In this document: positions 49,375 through 61,544 of the stretch, piece after piece | How the letters are laid out: each line of letters begins with the position of its first letter | Numbering within the stretch: position 1 is the stretch's first letter | Source of the DNA: Mycolicibacterium aromaticivorans JS19b1 = JCM 16368 | GTDB lineage: Bacteria > Actinomycetota > Actinomycetes > Mycobacteriales > Mycobacteriaceae | Length of the DNA stretch: 64,000 nucleotides | Direction of reading: 5' to 3' | Assembly (NCBI RefSeq): GCF_000559085.1 | Contig: NZ_JALN02000001.1 | Coordinates: forward strand, 2,356,001-2,420,000 | Program-made: the position numbers and the translations under genes | Notes under the pieces: generated by a model | Seen by the model: only the letters and a program-made list of their open reading frames with translations | The model's database searches: none | What the model was told of the DNA's origin: nothing

Positions 49375-52300
49375 ATGGCCGTCCCGGACCGCCAATTAAT
49401 ATCTAGCTCCGTGAACGAGACGCGGGCGAAGTACCGGACCGCCCGTCTTGTCGCTGTCGTCGCAGGTCTGTTGGGCGCCGGCCTGGCGATACTGACGCCG
49501 CTGCTGCCGGTCGAGCAAACCACAGCAGAACTGAACTGGCCCCAGAATGGGGTGCTGAACAGCGTCACCGCTCCGTTGATCAGCTACGTGGCAACCGATT
49601 TGACCATTGACGTGCCGTGTCGCGCGGCCGCCGGGCTGAACAGCCCCGACAAGACCGTGCTGCTGTCCACGGTGCCCAAGCAGGCACCCAAGGCCGTCGA
49701 CCGCGGGCTGCTGATCCAGCGCGCCAACGACGACCTCGTAGTCGTTGTCCGCAACACCCCTGTCGTCGTCGCCCCGATGAGCCAGGTGCTCAGCCCGGCC
49801 TGCCAGAAGCTGACGTTCACCGCGCACGCCGACCGGGTGACCGCCGAATTCGTCGGCCTCACCCAGGGCGCCGACAGCAAAGCTCCCGGCAAGCCGCTCG
49901 CCGGCGAACGCAGCGGCTACGACTTCCGGCCCCAGATCGTCGGCATCTTCACCGATCTGTCCGGACCGGCACCGCCCGGGCTGAGTGTTCACGCCACCAT
50001 CGACACCCGGTACAGCAGCGCCCCGACCGCGCTGAAGATGGCCGCGATGGTGCTCGGCGTGGTGCTGACGATCGTCTCCCTCGGCGCGTTGCACGTCATG
50101 GATCGCGCCGACGGGGTCCGGCAGCGGCGTTTCCTGCCGTCGCGCTGGTGGTCGGTGAGCCCGCTGGACGGATTGGTGCTCGCCGTCCTGGTCTGGTGGC
50201 ACTTCGTCGGCGCCAACACCTCCGACGACGGCTACATCCTGACCATGGCCCGGGTGTCCGAGCACGCCGGATACATGGCCAACTACTACCGCTGGTTCGG
50301 CACTCCGGAGGCGCCGTTCGGCTGGTACTACGACCTGCTGGCGCTGTGGGCGCACGTCTCGGCATCCAGTGTGTGGATGCGGCTGCCGACGCTCGGTATG
50401 GCCTTGGTGTGCTGGTGGCTGATCAGCCGCGAGGTGATCCCCCGGCTCGGCCACGCCGTCAAGACCAGCCGCGCCGCCGTCTGGACCGCCGCCGGCATGT
50501 TCCTGGCGTTCTGGCTGCCGCTGAACAACGGCCTGCGCCCCGAGCCGATCATCGCGCTGGGCATCCTGCTGACGTGGTGCTCGGTCGAGCGTGGGGTGGC
50601 CACCAGCCGGCTGCTTCCGGTCGCGTTCGCCTGCATCATCGGGGCGCTGACGTTGTTCTCCGGCCCGACCGGAATCGCGTCGATCGGTGCGCTGCTGGTG
50701 GCGATCGGTCCGCTGCGCACGATCCTGCACCGACGATCCCGGCAGTTCGGGCTGCTGCCCCTGCTCGCACCGATCCTGGCCGCAGGGACAGTCACGCTCA
50801 TCCTGATCTTCCGCGACCAGACCTTTATCGGCGAGGTTCAGGCCAACATGCTCAAGTCGGCCGTCGGCCCCAGCCTGAGCTGGTTCGACGAACACATCCG
50901 GTACGAGCGGCTGTTCATGGCCAGCCCCGACGGTTCGGTGTCGCGGCGGTTCGCGGTGCTGGCGCTGCTCGTCGCACTGGCGGTGTCGGTGGCGATGATC
51001 CTGCGTCGCGGGCACATCCCCGGAACTGCGGCCGGGCCCAGCAGGCGCATCATCGGGATCACGATCATCTCGTTCCTGGCGATGATGTTCACCCCGACGA
51101 AGTGGACGCACCACTTCGGCGTGTTCGCCGGGCTGGCCGGTTCACTGGGTGCGCTGGCCGCGGTCGCGGTCACCGCGCACGTCTTGCGATCCCGAAGAAA
51201 CCGGGCGATCTTCGCCGCCGCGGTCCTGTTCATCACCGCGCTGTCGTTCGCGAGTGTCAACGGCTGGTGGTACGTCTCGAACTTCGGTGTGCCGTGGTCG
51301 AACCAGTTCCCGGAATGGCACTTCGGTTTCACCACGATGCTGCTCGGCCTGACCGTGCTCGCCCTGCTCGTGGCCGCCTGGTTCCACTTCTCCTTCCGCG
51401 ACACCGGCGGCCCCGCACGCACCCGGTGGTGGTCGCGCTTCATCGGCTCGCCGCTGGCCACGATGGCCTGGCTGCTGGTGGTCTTCGAGGTGCTGTCGCT
51501 GACGCTGGGAATGACCGAGCAGTGGCCGGCGTGGTCGGTCGGCCGCTCGAATCTGCAGGCACTGACCGGCAAGAACTGCGGGCTGGCCGACGATGTCCTG
51601 GTCGAAGAGGACCCGAACGCCGGGACACTGGCCCCGATCGTCGGAGTATCGGTGGGCGACGCGCTCGCCGCGACGACGGCCCAGGGCTTCACTCCCAACG
51701 GAATCCCCGCCGACGTGTCGGCGGACCCGGTGCTGGAGCCGCCCGGCGGCGGCAGTTTCGTCGACAACGACGGGCTGGTCACCAGCAGCGAGGCCGGCAC
51801 CGAAGGCGGCACCACCGTCGCGGCCGGCGTCAACGGATCCCGCGCCCGGCTGCCCTACGGCCTGGACCCGGCCCACACACCCGTGATGGGCAGCTGGCGT
51901 GCCGGCGTACAACAACCCGCCCTACTGCGCTCGGCCTGGTACCAGCTGCCCGCCGACTGGGCCGCTTCCCCATTGCTCGTGGTCGCGGCCGCGGGCCGAT
52001 TCAACCAGGACGAGGTCCAGGTGCAGTGGGCCACCGACCAACAGGCCGCCGAAGGCAAGTCGGGCGGCTCGGTGCTGTTCGGCGACGTCGGCGCAGCACC
52101 GGCGTGGCGCAACCTGCGCGCCCCGTTGGCCGCGATCCCGCGCGACGCAACCCGCATCCGTCTCGTAGCCACCGACGACGACCTCGCACCCCAACACTGG
52201 ATCGCGATCACCCCACCGCGCATCCCCAAGCTGCGCAGCCTGCAGGATGTGGTCGGATCGCAGGACCCTGTGCTGCTGGATTGGCTTGTCGGACTGGCGT

Positions 52301-52614
52301 TCCCCTGCCAGCGGCCGTTCGCCCACCGGTATGGCGTCATCGAACCGCCGAAGTGGCGGATCCTGCCGGACCGGTTCGGCGCCGAGGCCAACTCGCCGGT
52401 GATGGACAACATCGGCGGCGGTCCGCTCGGCATCAGCGAACTGTTGTACCGCGCGGTCACGGTGCCGAGCTATCTGCGCGACGACTGGTTCCGCGACTGG
52501 GGCGCCCTGCAGCGGCTCAACCTGTTCTATCCCGACGCCCAGCCGGCGCGCCTCGATCTCGGCACCGCCACCCGCAGCGGGCTGTGGAGCCCGGCTCCGC
52601 TGCGACCTACCTAA
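49375..52614 (+). CDS. embC: Arabinosyltransferase EmbC
   Basis: 1079 residues from ATG 49375. GT53 enzyme: an N-terminal helix with a jelly-roll loop, a catalytic Asp pair in [20 protein letters not shown], 15 predicted helices, and a C-terminal carbohydrate-binding region (about 720-1079). Extends the arabinan of lipoarabinomannan, acting on the outer face. GTG 49411 (residue 13) is a strong alternative start because TAATAT at 49397-49402 would make it leaderless. The Asp pair and [14 protein letters not shown] resemble the M. tuberculosis protein closely. 76 bp separate it from embA. Confidence 0.95.
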   Translation: MAVPDRQLISSSVNETRAKYRTARLVAVVAGLLGAGLAILTPLLPVEQTTAELNWPQNGVLNSVTAPLISYVATDLTIDVPCRAAAGLNSPDKTVLLSTVPKQAPKAVDRGLLIQRANDDLVVVVRNTPVVVAPMSQVLSPACQKLTFTAHADRVTAEFVGLTQGADSKAPGKPLAGERSGYDFRPQIVGIFTDLSGPAPPGLSVHATIDTRYSSAPTALKMAAMVLGVVLTIVSLGALHVMDRADGVRQRRFLPSRWWSVSPLDGLVLAVLVWWHFVGANTSDDGYILTMARVSEHAGYMANYYRWFGTPEAPFGWYYDLLALWAHVSASSVWMRLPTLGMALVCWWLISREVIPRLGHAVKTSRAAVWTAAGMFLAFWLPLNNGLRPEPIIALGILLTWCSVERGVATSRLLPVAFACIIGALTLFSGPTGIASIGALLVAIGPLRTILHRRSRQFGLLPLLAPILAAGTVTLILIFRDQTFIGEVQANMLKSAVGPSLSWFDEHIRYERLFMASPDGSVSRRFAVLALLVALAVSVAMILRRGHIPGTAAGPSRRIIGITIISFLAMMFTPTKWTHHFGVFAGLAGSLGALAAVAVTAHVLRSRRNRAIFAAAVLFITALSFASVNGWWYVSNFGVPWSNQFPEWHFGFTTMLLGLTVLALLVAAWFHFSFRDTGGPARTRWWSRFIGSPLATMAWLLVVFEVLSLTLGMTEQWPAWSVGRSNLQALTGKNCGLADDVLVEEDPNAGTLAPIVGVSVGDALAATTAQGFTPNGIPADVSADPVLEPPGGGSFVDNDGLVTSSEAGTEGGTTVAAGVNGSRARLPYGLDPAHTPVMGSWRAGVQQPALLRSAWYQLPADWAASPLLVVAAAGRFNQDEVQVQWATDQQAAEGKSGGSVLFGDVGAAPAWRNLRAPLAAIPRDATRIRLVATDDDLAPQHWIAITPPRIPKLRSLQDVVGSQDPVLLDWLVGLAFPCQRPFAHRYGVIEPPKWRILPDRFGAEANSPVMDNIGGGPLGISELLYRAVTVPSYLRDDWFRDWGALQRLNLFYPDAQPARLDLGTATRSGLWSPAPLRPT
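49397..49402 (+). promoter_or_regulatory. Candidate internal -10 element for embC
   Basis: TAATAT, a close match to the consensus TATAAT/TANNNT, lies inside the first codons of the longest embC frame. GTG 49411 follows 8 nt downstream in frame. It may drive a leaderless embC transcript separate from aftA. No clear -35 was seen. Confidence 0.4.
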
Positions 52615-52676
52615 CATTCGGCTCTCGATTCGCCGTGGCGCCCGCAGGCCTTCCGAACCGACACACCTTCGTCGCC

Positions 52677-52682
52677 TACCAT
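52677..52682 (+). promoter_or_regulatory. Candidate -10 element for embA
   Basis: TACCAT ends 8 nt before GTG 52691 within the 76-bp embC-embA gap; no ribosome site is visible between. Suggests that embAB can be transcribed separately from embC, possibly as a leaderless message. Confidence 0.4.
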
Positions 52683-52690
52683 CGAGCCTC

Positions 52691-55600
52691 GTGCCAAGCG
52701 AGGAAGCCGACTCCACCCGGATCGCCCGGCTCGTCGCCGTCATAGCCGGCATCCTCGGTGTGCTGCTGTGCGGTGTCGTGCCGCTGCTGCCGGTCACGCA
52801 GACCACCGCCAGCATCCAGTGGCCACAGGCGCCCGGCCCGGACGGCCTGGTCAGCGACATCACCGCGCCGCTGGTGTCGGGCGCGCCGCAGTCGCTCGAG
52901 GTGTCGATCCCCTGCCAGGCCATCGCCACGCTGCCCGCCGAGGGCGGCCTGGTCTTCTCGACGATCCCGCCGGCGGGCATCGACTCCAGCCGCAACGGGC
53001 TGTTCGTGCGTGCCAACGCCGCCACCGTCGTCGTCGCGTTCCGTGACACCGTCGCCGCCGTCGCGCCCCGCCCGGCCATTGCCGCGGGGGGTTGCCGCGA
53101 ACTGCGGATCTGGGCAGGCCCGGGCGGCGTCGGAGCCGATTTCGTCGGCATCCCCGGCGCCACCGGCACCCTCGCCCAGGAGAAGAAGCCGCAGATCGCC
53201 GGCATCTTCACGGACCTGAAGGTGGCTTCGCAGCCGGGGTTGAGCGCCCATATCGACATCGACACCCGGTTCATCACCAGCCCCAGCACCCTCAAGATCG
53301 CGGTGATGGTGCTCGGGATCGCCTGCGTGGTGGCGTCGTTGATCGCACTCGGCGTGCTCGACCGGCGGGCAGGGCGCCGGGTGCGCGGAGCGTGGCGGCA
53401 GTTGTTCAGGGCCCGCGCCGCCACCTGGGTGGCCGACGTCGGGGTGATCGGCGGGTTGCTGCTCTGGCATGTCATCGGCGCCATCTCCTCCGACGACGGC
53501 TACAACCTCACCATCGCGCGGGTCTCCGGCCAGGCCGGCTACACCGCCAACTACTTCCGCTACTTCGGGGCCACCGAAGCGCCCTTCGACTGGTACCAGT
53601 CGGTGCTCGCCCACCTCGCCGCGATCAGCACCGCTGGCGTGTGGATGCGGCTGCCCGCCACGATCGCCGGCATCGGTACCTGGCTCATCCTGAGCCGCTG
53701 TGTGCTGCCCCGGCTGGGCAGGCGGTTGTCGCTCAACCGGGTGACGGTATGGACCGCGGGCGCGGTGTTCCTCGCTGCGTGGCTGCCGTTCAACAACGGG
53801 CTGCGACCCGAACCGCTGATCGCATTCGGCGCACTGGCGACGTGGATCCTGGTGGAGAACGCCATCGCCACCCGTCGGCTGGTTCCGGCAGCGCTGGCAA
53901 TCGTCGTCGCCGTCTTCAGCGTGACGCTCGCCCCGCAGGGCCTGATCGCGATCGCGCCGCTACTCGTCGGCGCACGGGCCGTCGCCCGGGTGATCAAAGC
54001 CCGGCGCGGCACCGATGGGCTGCTGGCACCGCTGGCCGCGCTCGCCGCCTCACTGGCGGTCATCTTCGTCGTCGTGTTCCGCGACCAGACCTTGGCGGCT
54101 GTCGCCGAATCCGCCCGCATCAAGTACGTCGTCGGCCCGACGATCGCCTGGTATCAGGACTTCCTGCGGTACTACTTCCTGACTGTCGAGGACAATTCGG
54201 AAAGCTCACTGACCCGCCGCTTCGGGGTCCTGATCATGTTGCTGTGCCTGTTCGGCATGCTGGCGGTGCTGCTGCGCCGCGGCCATGTCCCGGGGGTGGC
54301 CGGCGGCCCGGTATGGCGGCTGCTCGGCAGCACTGCGATCGGCCTGCTGTTGCTGCACTTCACCCCGACCAAGTGGGCTGTGCAGTTCGGTGCGTTCGCC
54401 GGACTGGCCGGGGCGCTGGGCGCGGTCACCGCATTCGCCTTTGCCCGCGTCGGGTTGCACAACCGACGCAACCTCGCCCTCTACGTCACCGCCCTGCTGT
54501 TCGTGCTGGCGTGGGCGACCTCGGGCACCAACGGCTGGTTCTACGTCGGCAACTACGGCGTGCCGTGGTTCGACCGTCAACCGGTGATCGCCCACCAGCC
54601 CGTGACGACGATGTTCCTCGGCCTGGCGATCGTGTCCGGCCTGACCGCCGGCTGGCTGCACTTCCGGATGGACTACGCCGGGCACACCGAGGTCAAGAAC
54701 ACCGGCCGCAACCGGGCTCTTGCGTCCACTCCCCTGCTGGTCTTCGCGATCATCATGGTGCTGCTCGAGGTCGGCTCGATGACCAAGGCCTTCGTGCAGC
54801 GCTACCCGGCCTACACCACCGCCGCCGCCAACGTGTCCGCTCTGAAGTCGGGCCTGTCCGACGCCAGCTGCGCGATGGCCGACGACGTTCTGGTCGAGGC
54901 AGACCCGAATGCCGGTATGCTGCAACCGGTTCCGGGCCAGAAGTGGGGCAAGTACGGCCCGCTCGGGGGCGACAATCCGGTCGGCTTCACGCCGAACGGC
55001 ATCAGCGACACCCTGGAGCCTGCCGAGCCGTTCGTCGCCAACCCCGGCACCGTCAACTCCGACGGGTCACCCAACAAGCCCAATGCGGGCATCGCCTTCG
55101 CGGCAGGCACCGGCGGCGGGTACGGCCCGGTCGGAGTCAACGGCTCGCGAGTGTTCCTGCCGTTCGGGCTGGACCCGAAGACCACCCCGGTGATGGGCAG
55201 CTACAACGAGAACACCGTTGCCGCCAAGGCGACTTCGGCGTGGTATCAGCTGCCGCCACGCACCCCGGACCGGCCGCTGGTGACCGTCGCCGCCGCGGGC
55301 GCGATCTGGTTTTACGACGAAGAAGGCCAATTCAACTACGGACAGTCACTCAAGCTGCAGTGGGGTGTCCAGCGGCCGGACGGCAGTTTCCAAGCGCTGA
55401 ACTCGGTGCAACCCATCGATGTGATCGCCCAAAAGGCCTGGCGAAACCTACGTTTCCCGTTGTCGTGGGCACCGCCGGAGGCCAACGTCGCGCGCATCGT
55501 CGCCGACGATCCGAACCTGAGTACCGATCAGTGGTTCGGCTTCACCCCGCCACGTGTGCCGGTCCTGGAGACCGCTCAGCAGTTCCTCGGCTCGCAGACG

Positions 55601-55960
55601 CCGGTGATGATGGACATCGCCACCGCGGCGAACTTCCCTTGCCAGCGCCCGTTCTCCGAACACCTCGGCGTCGCCGAACTGCCGGAATATCGGATCCTGC
55701 CCAACCTCAAGCAGGTGGTGGTGTCGAGCAATATGTGGCAATCCGCCCGTGCCGGTGGGCCGTTCCTGTTCATCCAGGGACTGCTGACCACCGCGACCGT
55801 CCCGACGTACCTGCGCGACGACTGGTATCGCGACTGGGGTGCGATCGAGCGCTACGTCCGGCTGGTGCCGTCGTCGGAGGCGCCGAACGCTGTCATCGAC
55901 CAGGGCACCAAGACGACATTCGGTTGGAGCCGTAGCGGACCGATCAGGGCACTGCCATGA
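52691..55960 (+). CDS. embA: Arabinosyltransferase EmbA
   Basis: 1089 residues. Same GT53 plan as EmbC: N-terminal anchor [20 protein letters not shown], acidic motif [20 protein letters not shown], multiple helices and a C-terminal carbohydrate-binding domain with the conserved [11 protein letters not shown] block. In mycobacteria EmbA pairs with EmbB to build the terminal hexa-arabinofuranoside of arabinogalactan. Its stop overlaps the embB ATG by 4 bp, matching a heterodimer with equal subunits. GTG 52691 chosen on homology and the preceding -10-like element. Confidence 0.95.
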   Translation: MPSEEADSTRIARLVAVIAGILGVLLCGVVPLLPVTQTTASIQWPQAPGPDGLVSDITAPLVSGAPQSLEVSIPCQAIATLPAEGGLVFSTIPPAGIDSSRNGLFVRANAATVVVAFRDTVAAVAPRPAIAAGGCRELRIWAGPGGVGADFVGIPGATGTLAQEKKPQIAGIFTDLKVASQPGLSAHIDIDTRFITSPSTLKIAVMVLGIACVVASLIALGVLDRRAGRRVRGAWRQLFRARAATWVADVGVIGGLLLWHVIGAISSDDGYNLTIARVSGQAGYTANYFRYFGATEAPFDWYQSVLAHLAAISTAGVWMRLPATIAGIGTWLILSRCVLPRLGRRLSLNRVTVWTAGAVFLAAWLPFNNGLRPEPLIAFGALATWILVENAIATRRLVPAALAIVVAVFSVTLAPQGLIAIAPLLVGARAVARVIKARRGTDGLLAPLAALAASLAVIFVVVFRDQTLAAVAESARIKYVVGPTIAWYQDFLRYYFLTVEDNSESSLTRRFGVLIMLLCLFGMLAVLLRRGHVPGVAGGPVWRLLGSTAIGLLLLHFTPTKWAVQFGAFAGLAGALGAVTAFAFARVGLHNRRNLALYVTALLFVLAWATSGTNGWFYVGNYGVPWFDRQPVIAHQPVTTMFLGLAIVSGLTAGWLHFRMDYAGHTEVKNTGRNRALASTPLLVFAIIMVLLEVGSMTKAFVQRYPAYTTAAANVSALKSGLSDASCAMADDVLVEADPNAGMLQPVPGQKWGKYGPLGGDNPVGFTPNGISDTLEPAEPFVANPGTVNSDGSPNKPNAGIAFAAGTGGGYGPVGVNGSRVFLPFGLDPKTTPVMGSYNENTVAAKATSAWYQLPPRTPDRPLVTVAAAGAIWFYDEEGQFNYGQSLKLQWGVQRPDGSFQALNSVQPIDVIAQKAWRNLRFPLSWAPPEANVARIVADDPNLSTDQWFGFTPPRVPVLETAQQFLGSQTPVMMDIATAANFPCQRPFSEHLGVAELPEYRILPNLKQVVVSSNMWQSARAGGPFLFIQGLLTTATVPTYLRDDWYRDWGAIERYVRLVPSSEAPNAVIDQGTKTTFGWSRSGPIRALP

Positions 55961-58900
55961 CACAGACTCTCGTAGCCAACGCTCGCGACGCCGCCGGCGA
56001 TGTCCGGGTCACCCGCTGGGTGGCCGCGGTCGCCGGACTGGTGGGCTTCGTGCTGTCGGTGCTGACTCCGCTGCTGCCGGTGGAACAGACCACCGCAACG
56101 CTGAATTGGCCGCAAGCCGGTCAGCTGGCCAACGTCACCGCCCCACTGATCTCGCAGGCACCGGTGTCGGTGACGGCGACGGTCCCCTGCGACGTGATCC
56201 GGTCCATGCCGCCCGCCGGCGGCTTGGTGCTGGGACTCGCGCCGCAGAAAGGCAAAGAGGCGGCGCTCAATTCGCTGTTCGTCAACGTCAATGCCCAGCG
56301 CGTAGACATCACCGACCGCAACGTGGTGGTCGCGAGCGTGCCGCGCGCGCGGGCGGTATCCGCGCAGTGTCAGCGCATCGAGATCACCTCGACCACGGAC
56401 GGAACGTTCGCGACATTTGTGGGGCTTTCCGATCCATCGACGGGCAAGGAATTGCGCAGCGGCTTTGCCGATCCCAACCTGCGGCCCGCGATCGTCGGGG
56501 TCTTCACCGATCTGGTCGGTCCGGCGCCGCCGGGGCTGACCGTCTCGGCGACGATCGACACCCGGTTCTCCACCACGCCAACGGTGTTGAAGCTCACCGC
56601 GATGCTGCTGGCGATGACCGCCACCGTGATCGCGCTGGTGGCCCTGTGGCGGCTGGACCGCCTCGACGGGCGCCGCATGCACTCCTGGATTCCGCAGCGC
56701 TGGCGCACCTTCACCGCGGTCGACGTGACCGTGGTCGCGGGATTCTTGATCTGGCACGTAATCGGAGCCAACTCCTCCGACGACGGCTACATCCTGCAGA
56801 TGGCGCGCGTCGCCGACCACGCCGGTTACATGTCGAACTACTTCCGCTGGTTTGGCAGTCCCGAGGATCCATTCGGCTGGTTCTACAACGTGTTGGCACT
56901 GATGACCCACGTCAGCGATGCCAGCATCTGGATGCGGTTGCCGGACTTGATCTGTGCGCTGGTCTGCTGGCTGCTGCTGTCCCGCGAAGTGCTCCCCCGG
57001 CTGGGCCCCGCCGTGATCGCCAGCCGACCCGCACTGTGGGCCGCGGGCCTGGTGTTGATGGCGGCGTGGATGCCGTTCAACAACGGCCTGCGCCCCGAGG
57101 GCCAGATCGCGACCGGCGCGCTGATCACCTATGTGCTCATCGAACGCGCGGTGATCTCCGGTCGACTGACCCCGGCGGCGCTGGCCATCGTCAGCGCGGC
57201 GTTCACCCTCGGCATTCAGCCCACCGGCCTGATCGCCGTCGCCGCGCTGATCGCCGGTGGCCGGCCGATTGTGCGAATCCTGGTGCGCAGGCGCGCGGTG
57301 GTGGGCACCTGGCCGCTGGTGCTGCCGCTGCTGGCCGCAGGAACCATCATCCTGACCGTCGTCTTCGCCGACCAGACATTCGCAACGGTGTTGGAAGCCA
57401 CCAGAATTCGCACCGACATCGGACCCAGCCAGGCCTGGTACACCGAGAATCTGCGTTACTACTACCTGATCCTGCCGACCGTGGACGGCTCGCTGTCACG
57501 GCGGTTCGGCTTCCTGATGACCGCGCTGTCGCTGTTCGTGTCGATGTTCATCATGTTGCGCCGCAAGCGTGTTCCCGGGGTGGCCCGCGGCCCGGCGTGG
57601 CGGCTGATGGGCGTCATCTTCGCGACGATGTTCTTCCTGATGTTCACCCCCACCAAGTGGGTGCATCACTTCGGGCTGTTCGCCGCAGTCGGTGCGGCCA
57701 TGGCGGCGCTGGCCACCGTGCTGGCCTCACCGGCGGTGTTGCGATGGTCGCGCAACCGGATGACAGTCGTCACCGCGGTGTTCTTCCTGCTGGCGCTGTG
57801 CTTCGCCACCACCAACGGCTGGTGGTATGTGTCGAGCTACGGTGTGCCGTTCAACAACGCCATGCCGAAGATCGCCGGGATCACAGTCAGCACAATATTT
57901 TTCGCACTGTTCGCCGTGTCGGCGATCTACGCGACGTGGCTGCACTTCAACACCCGCGACCACGGCGAGGGCCGCATCGCCCGGGCCGTGACCACCGCGC
58001 CGATCCCGGTCGCCGCCGGATTCATGGTGCTGGTGTTCATCGCCTCGATGGCCGCAGGCGTGGTGCGCCAGTACCCCACCTACTCCAACGCCTGGGCCAA
58101 CCTGCGATCGTTCTCCGGCGGTTGCGGGCTGGCCGACGACGTCTTGGTGGAGCCGGACGCCAACACCGGATTCCTGACCCCCCTGCCCGGTGATTACGGA
58201 CCGCTCGGCCCCCTGGGCGGCACCAGCCCGGTCGGCTTCACACCCAGCGGCGTACCGGAACACATTGTGGCCGAGTCAATCCGGATGACCAATCCGCAGC
58301 CCGGCACGGATTACGACTGGGACCAGCCGATCAAGCTGGACACCCCGGGCGTCAACGGCTCGACCGTGCCGCTGCCCTACGGCCTCGACCCGGCGCGGGT
58401 TCCGCTGGCAGGTAGCTATCTCGTCGGCCCGCAGCAGGACGCCACGTTGACCTCCGCGTGGTATCAGTTGCCGCCCAACGACAATGGCCACCCACTGGTC
58501 GTCGTCACCGCCGCAGGTACCATCGCGGGAGTCAGCGTTCTCAACGGCTTCACCGACGGACAGACCGTCGAGTTGGAGTACGGCAAGCCCGGGCCGGGCG
58601 GCACCCCGGTGCCCGCCGGCCGGGTCAGCCCCTACGATCTCGGCCCGGCGCCGTCGTGGCGCAACCTGCGCTACCCGCGCTCGGCAATCCCGGCCGACGC
58701 GACCACCGTGCGCATCGTTGCGCAGGACCGCTCGCTGTCACAGGGCGACTGGCTGGCCATCACACCGCCACGGGTACCCGACCTGCGGTCGGTACAGGAG
58801 TTCGTCGGGTCCACGCAGCCGGTGTTGATGGACTGGGCGGTGGGCCTGGCCTTCCCGTGCCAGCGGCCGATGCTGCACGCGAACGGCGTCACCGAGGTGC

Positions 58901-59169
58901 CGAAGTTCCGGATCACCCCGGACTACACGGCCAAGAAGCAAGACACCGACACCTGGGAGGACGGCCGTAACGGCGGCCTGCTCGGCATCACCGACCTCCT
59001 GCTGCGCGCACACGTCATGTCGACCTACCTGTCGCATGACTGGGGCCGCGACTGGGGCTCGTTGCGCCAGTTCGAGACGATCGTTCCCGCCGAGCCCGCG
59101 CAGATCGACCTGGGCACGGCAACGCGCAGCGGCCTGTGGAAGTCGGGACCGATCAGGATCAAGCCGTAA
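55957..59169 (+). CDS. embB: Arabinosyltransferase EmbB (ethambutol target)
   Basis: 1070 residues. The catalytic Asp pair is D275-D276 in [21 protein letters not shown]. The ethambutol-determining residues keep the susceptible type: I279, L280 and M282, equal to M. tuberculosis I303, L304 and M306 (offset 24). Fifteen or so helices are followed by a C-terminal carbohydrate-binding domain (about 700-1070). Forms the branched arabinan of arabinogalactan with EmbA. Ends [15 protein letters not shown]. Confidence 0.96.
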   Translation: MTQTLVANARDAAGDVRVTRWVAAVAGLVGFVLSVLTPLLPVEQTTATLNWPQAGQLANVTAPLISQAPVSVTATVPCDVIRSMPPAGGLVLGLAPQKGKEAALNSLFVNVNAQRVDITDRNVVVASVPRARAVSAQCQRIEITSTTDGTFATFVGLSDPSTGKELRSGFADPNLRPAIVGVFTDLVGPAPPGLTVSATIDTRFSTTPTVLKLTAMLLAMTATVIALVALWRLDRLDGRRMHSWIPQRWRTFTAVDVTVVAGFLIWHVIGANSSDDGYILQMARVADHAGYMSNYFRWFGSPEDPFGWFYNVLALMTHVSDASIWMRLPDLICALVCWLLLSREVLPRLGPAVIASRPALWAAGLVLMAAWMPFNNGLRPEGQIATGALITYVLIERAVISGRLTPAALAIVSAAFTLGIQPTGLIAVAALIAGGRPIVRILVRRRAVVGTWPLVLPLLAAGTIILTVVFADQTFATVLEATRIRTDIGPSQAWYTENLRYYYLILPTVDGSLSRRFGFLMTALSLFVSMFIMLRRKRVPGVARGPAWRLMGVIFATMFFLMFTPTKWVHHFGLFAAVGAAMAALATVLASPAVLRWSRNRMTVVTAVFFLLALCFATTNGWWYVSSYGVPFNNAMPKIAGITVSTIFFALFAVSAIYATWLHFNTRDHGEGRIARAVTTAPIPVAAGFMVLVFIASMAAGVVRQYPTYSNAWANLRSFSGGCGLADDVLVEPDANTGFLTPLPGDYGPLGPLGGTSPVGFTPSGVPEHIVAESIRMTNPQPGTDYDWDQPIKLDTPGVNGSTVPLPYGLDPARVPLAGSYLVGPQQDATLTSAWYQLPPNDNGHPLVVVTAAGTIAGVSVLNGFTDGQTVELEYGKPGPGGTPVPAGRVSPYDLGPAPSWRNLRYPRSAIPADATTVRIVAQDRSLSQGDWLAITPPRVPDLRSVQEFVGSTQPVLMDWAVGLAFPCQRPMLHANGVTEVPKFRITPDYTAKKQDTDTWEDGRNGGLLGITDLLLRAHVMSTYLSHDWGRDWGSLRQFETIVPAEPAQIDLGTATRSGLWKSGPIRIKP

Positions 59170-59323
59170 CGTATTCCGGGCTCGCTCCTGATCGGCATGG
59201 TTACCGGTGCGCTTGCGGCCGTGCGCAATTGGGTGATCAGCCTGCGCCCGCAGCCCAGCGATTCGGCGTCAGTCACCACATCGCACCTCTCGGTGCGGCC
59301 CGGCCCCGGCCACTCCGGCAAGC

Positions 59324-59338
59324 CCGCCTCCGAGGCGG
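59324..59338. promoter_or_regulatory. 15-bp perfect palindrome upstream of the amino-acid permease
   Basis: CCGCCTC-C-GAGGCGG: 7-bp arms around one base, 82 bp before the permease ATG, in the 250-bp gap after embB. The loop is too short for a hairpin terminator, so a protein-binding site is more likely. High local GC raises the chance of coincidence. Confidence 0.3.
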
Positions 59339-59419
59339 TGCCCGGGGCGCTGACCCGACGGCGATTCGGATCCCGCCGTAACGGCGCTCGTCCGGCATCC
59401 GCGGTGGCAGAATCCGCTG

Positions 59420-60919
59420 ATGGCCGAAGACGCAGCAATCGTCGATCCGCTGATGCACGGCCTGCGCTCCAAGGGCCTCAAGAAGGGGTCGGTCTCCCTG
59501 GTAGGAGCGGTCGCCATCGGTCTGGCCGCCACCGCCCCGGCCTACTCGCTGACCGGTGCGCTCGGGCGCGGCGCGCAGGAAGTGGGCTATCAGCTACCGA
59601 TCGTCTTCATCATCGCCGTCATCCCGATGTACTTCGTCGCACTGGCCTACAAGCACCTCACCGACGCCGCCCCGGATGCCGGGACCGTGTTCACCTGGGG
59701 CTCCAAGGCGATCGCGCCGCACATCGGCTGGATGGGTGGCTTCGCGCTGGTGCTGTCGTCCATCCTGGCCGGTGTCGGCGCCGCCGGGATCCTGACCAAC
59801 GCCGCCGCTGTGTTGGTGGGCATGGACTCGTCCCCGGTGTGGTTCGACATCACCGTCGCCACGGTGTTCATCCTGCTGACCACGTGGCTGGTCGCCCGCG
59901 GCGCTGAGGAATCCTCCCGCACCACCCTGATCCTGACGATCATTCAGTACGGCGGGCTGCTGGTGTTCGCGGTCATCATGATCATCCCGGTATTCCGCGG
60001 CGGGCAGAGCGCAACCGCCGAGTCGTTCTCGTGGGAGTGGTTCAACCCGTTCGCAATTCACGACTTCAGTGGTCTACTGGGTGGCTTCCTGGTGGCCATC
60101 TTCATCTTCTGGGGCTTCGACGCCTCGCTGGCCATGTCCGAAGAAACGTCCGGAACGTCGGCCGACGCCGGTCGCAGCGGCGTCACCGCGATTCTGATCA
60201 CGGTCGCCACCTACGTGATCTTCTCCGTCGCGGCATTGGCCTTCGCCGGTATCGACCCGAACAGTGACACGAGCCTGACTCACGAGGGCAACGTCGACAA
60301 CGTCTTCACCACGCTGGCCACCCAGTCGATCGGCGAACGCGGCGCGATGCTGGCGGCGCTGGTAGTCGGGGTGTCCGCATTCTCGGCGACAATGTCCACC
60401 GTCATGCCGACGGCCCGCGGGCTGTTGTCGATGGCGACCTACAAGGCGTTGCCGGACCGGTTCGCCTCGGTGAGCGAAGCGAGTTCGACGCCCAAGTACG
60501 CGACCTGGGTGATCGGCCTGACCAGTCTGGCGATCTACTGCATGCTGGATGTGGTCAGCGACAGTGTGGTGTCGGATTCGGTCTACAGCGTGGGCATCGC
60601 GATCATGACGTACTACTCCGTGGTGGCGATCTCCTCAGTTGTGTACTTCTGGCGCACCGCTTTTCGATCGTGGCGCACTGCGATGGGTCAGGTGATCCTG
60701 CCCGGCATCGGTGCACTGATCCTGATCCCGGTGGGCGTCGTCGACGCGTATCTGATGGCCGACCCGAGCACCGGTTCCGGCAGCTCCATCCTCGACGTCG
60801 GCACCGCGTTCGTCGTCGGCGTGCTCAGCCTGGCGTTCGGTGTCGTACTGATGATCCTGTGGAACCTCAAGGCCCCGGCCTTCTTCCGCGGCAAGACGCT
60901 ACCGACAGAGCGGACTTAG
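59420..60919 (+). CDS. APC-superfamily amino-acid permease
   Basis: 499 residues with about 12 helices. GSVSLVGAVAIGLAATAPAYSLTGAL forms helix 1 with the unwound substrate segment typical of APC transporters; WGFDASLAMSEETSGT in helix 6 is the second signature. Likely proton- or exchange-driven uptake of an amino acid or polyamine; the substrate is not readable. ATG 59420 was chosen by homology, with only a weak ribosome site. Its last 4 bp overlap the convergent lipoprotein gene. Confidence 0.85.
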   Translation: MAEDAAIVDPLMHGLRSKGLKKGSVSLVGAVAIGLAATAPAYSLTGALGRGAQEVGYQLPIVFIIAVIPMYFVALAYKHLTDAAPDAGTVFTWGSKAIAPHIGWMGGFALVLSSILAGVGAAGILTNAAAVLVGMDSSPVWFDITVATVFILLTTWLVARGAEESSRTTLILTIIQYGGLLVFAVIMIIPVFRGGQSATAESFSWEWFNPFAIHDFSGLLGGFLVAIFIFWGFDASLAMSEETSGTSADAGRSGVTAILITVATYVIFSVAALAFAGIDPNSDTSLTHEGNVDNVFTTLATQSIGERGAMLAALVVGVSAFSATMSTVMPTARGLLSMATYKALPDRFASVSEASSTPKYATWVIGLTSLAIYCMLDVVSDSVVSDSVYSVGIAIMTYYSVVAISSVVYFWRTAFRSWRTAMGQVILPGIGALILIPVGVVDAYLMADPSTGSGSSILDVGTAFVVGVLSLAFGVVLMILWNLKAPAFFRGKTLPTERT

Positions 60920-61317
60920 CCGCCGTTGTGGTTGCCGAAGCCATTCGGCCCGAAGGGCCGGTTCGGCGCCACCGTGACCGTCTGGGTCGCGGTGGCGATC
61001 GACGTCGCGACGGAAGTCTCGGTCTGCGTTGCCGTTTCGGTATTGGTCACTGTTTGCGGATCTTGAGTCGCAGTGACGGTCTGCGGCGCCTGGGTCTCGA
61101 CGACGGTCTGCTGCGGTTGTGCTCCGCCGCCTGAGCCGGAGTTGTATTGGTGATGCGTCGCCGGAGCGGCGGTCGTCGTGGTCGGGGTGGACGTGACGGT
61201 GACAGTTGTCGGACCCGTGGCTCCCTTGGATCCACAGGCAACCGCGCCCAACACAACCACCGCTGAAACGGATGCCACCAGACATACCGACCGAATACCT
61301 GTGTTCACAGGTGACAT
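60916..61317 (-). CDS. Thr-rich putative lipoprotein, hypothetical
   Basis: 133 residues. Signal sequence with lipobox-like AVAC (Cys at about 28), then a low-complexity mature part rich in Thr, Val and Gln: TVTVTSTPTTTTAAP and repeated TQT/TVT units, ending in an Asn/Gly/Pro tail. Such Thr/Pro stretches are typical O-mannosylation targets of mycobacterial exported proteins, but that is inference. No enzymatic domain. Diverges from the secreted protein at 61545. Confidence 0.7.
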   Translation of the reverse strand: MSPVNTGIRSVCLVASVSAVVVLGAVACGSKGATGPTTVTVTSTPTTTTAAPATHHQYNSGSGGGAQPQQTVVETQAPQTVTATQDPQTVTNTETATQTETSVATSIATATQTVTVAPNRPFGPNGFGNHNGG

Positions 61318-61544
61318 GTCTAACTATTGACGCCAGCAAAAGCCATGCGCCACAACAGCCAAACTCCGTACAGTCGGCTGTCAACAAACTCGCCAACGCC
61401 TGGAATTCGGGCAAAATCGCTGATACCGAACCGTTTTCGATACGTTACTACTCCCTCAGCGCGCGCCAATTCGTGTCACAGCTCGTACAAATCCCCCGTC
61501 CATAACGTCGTAACCGCAAGTGCAACTCGAGCAACGAAACGGAT

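Noticed and set aside
49617..52745. 1042-codon rightward frame overlapping embC in another frame
   Set aside because: Arg/Pro/Gly-rich third-position artefact of high GC; embC in the true frame has full homology.
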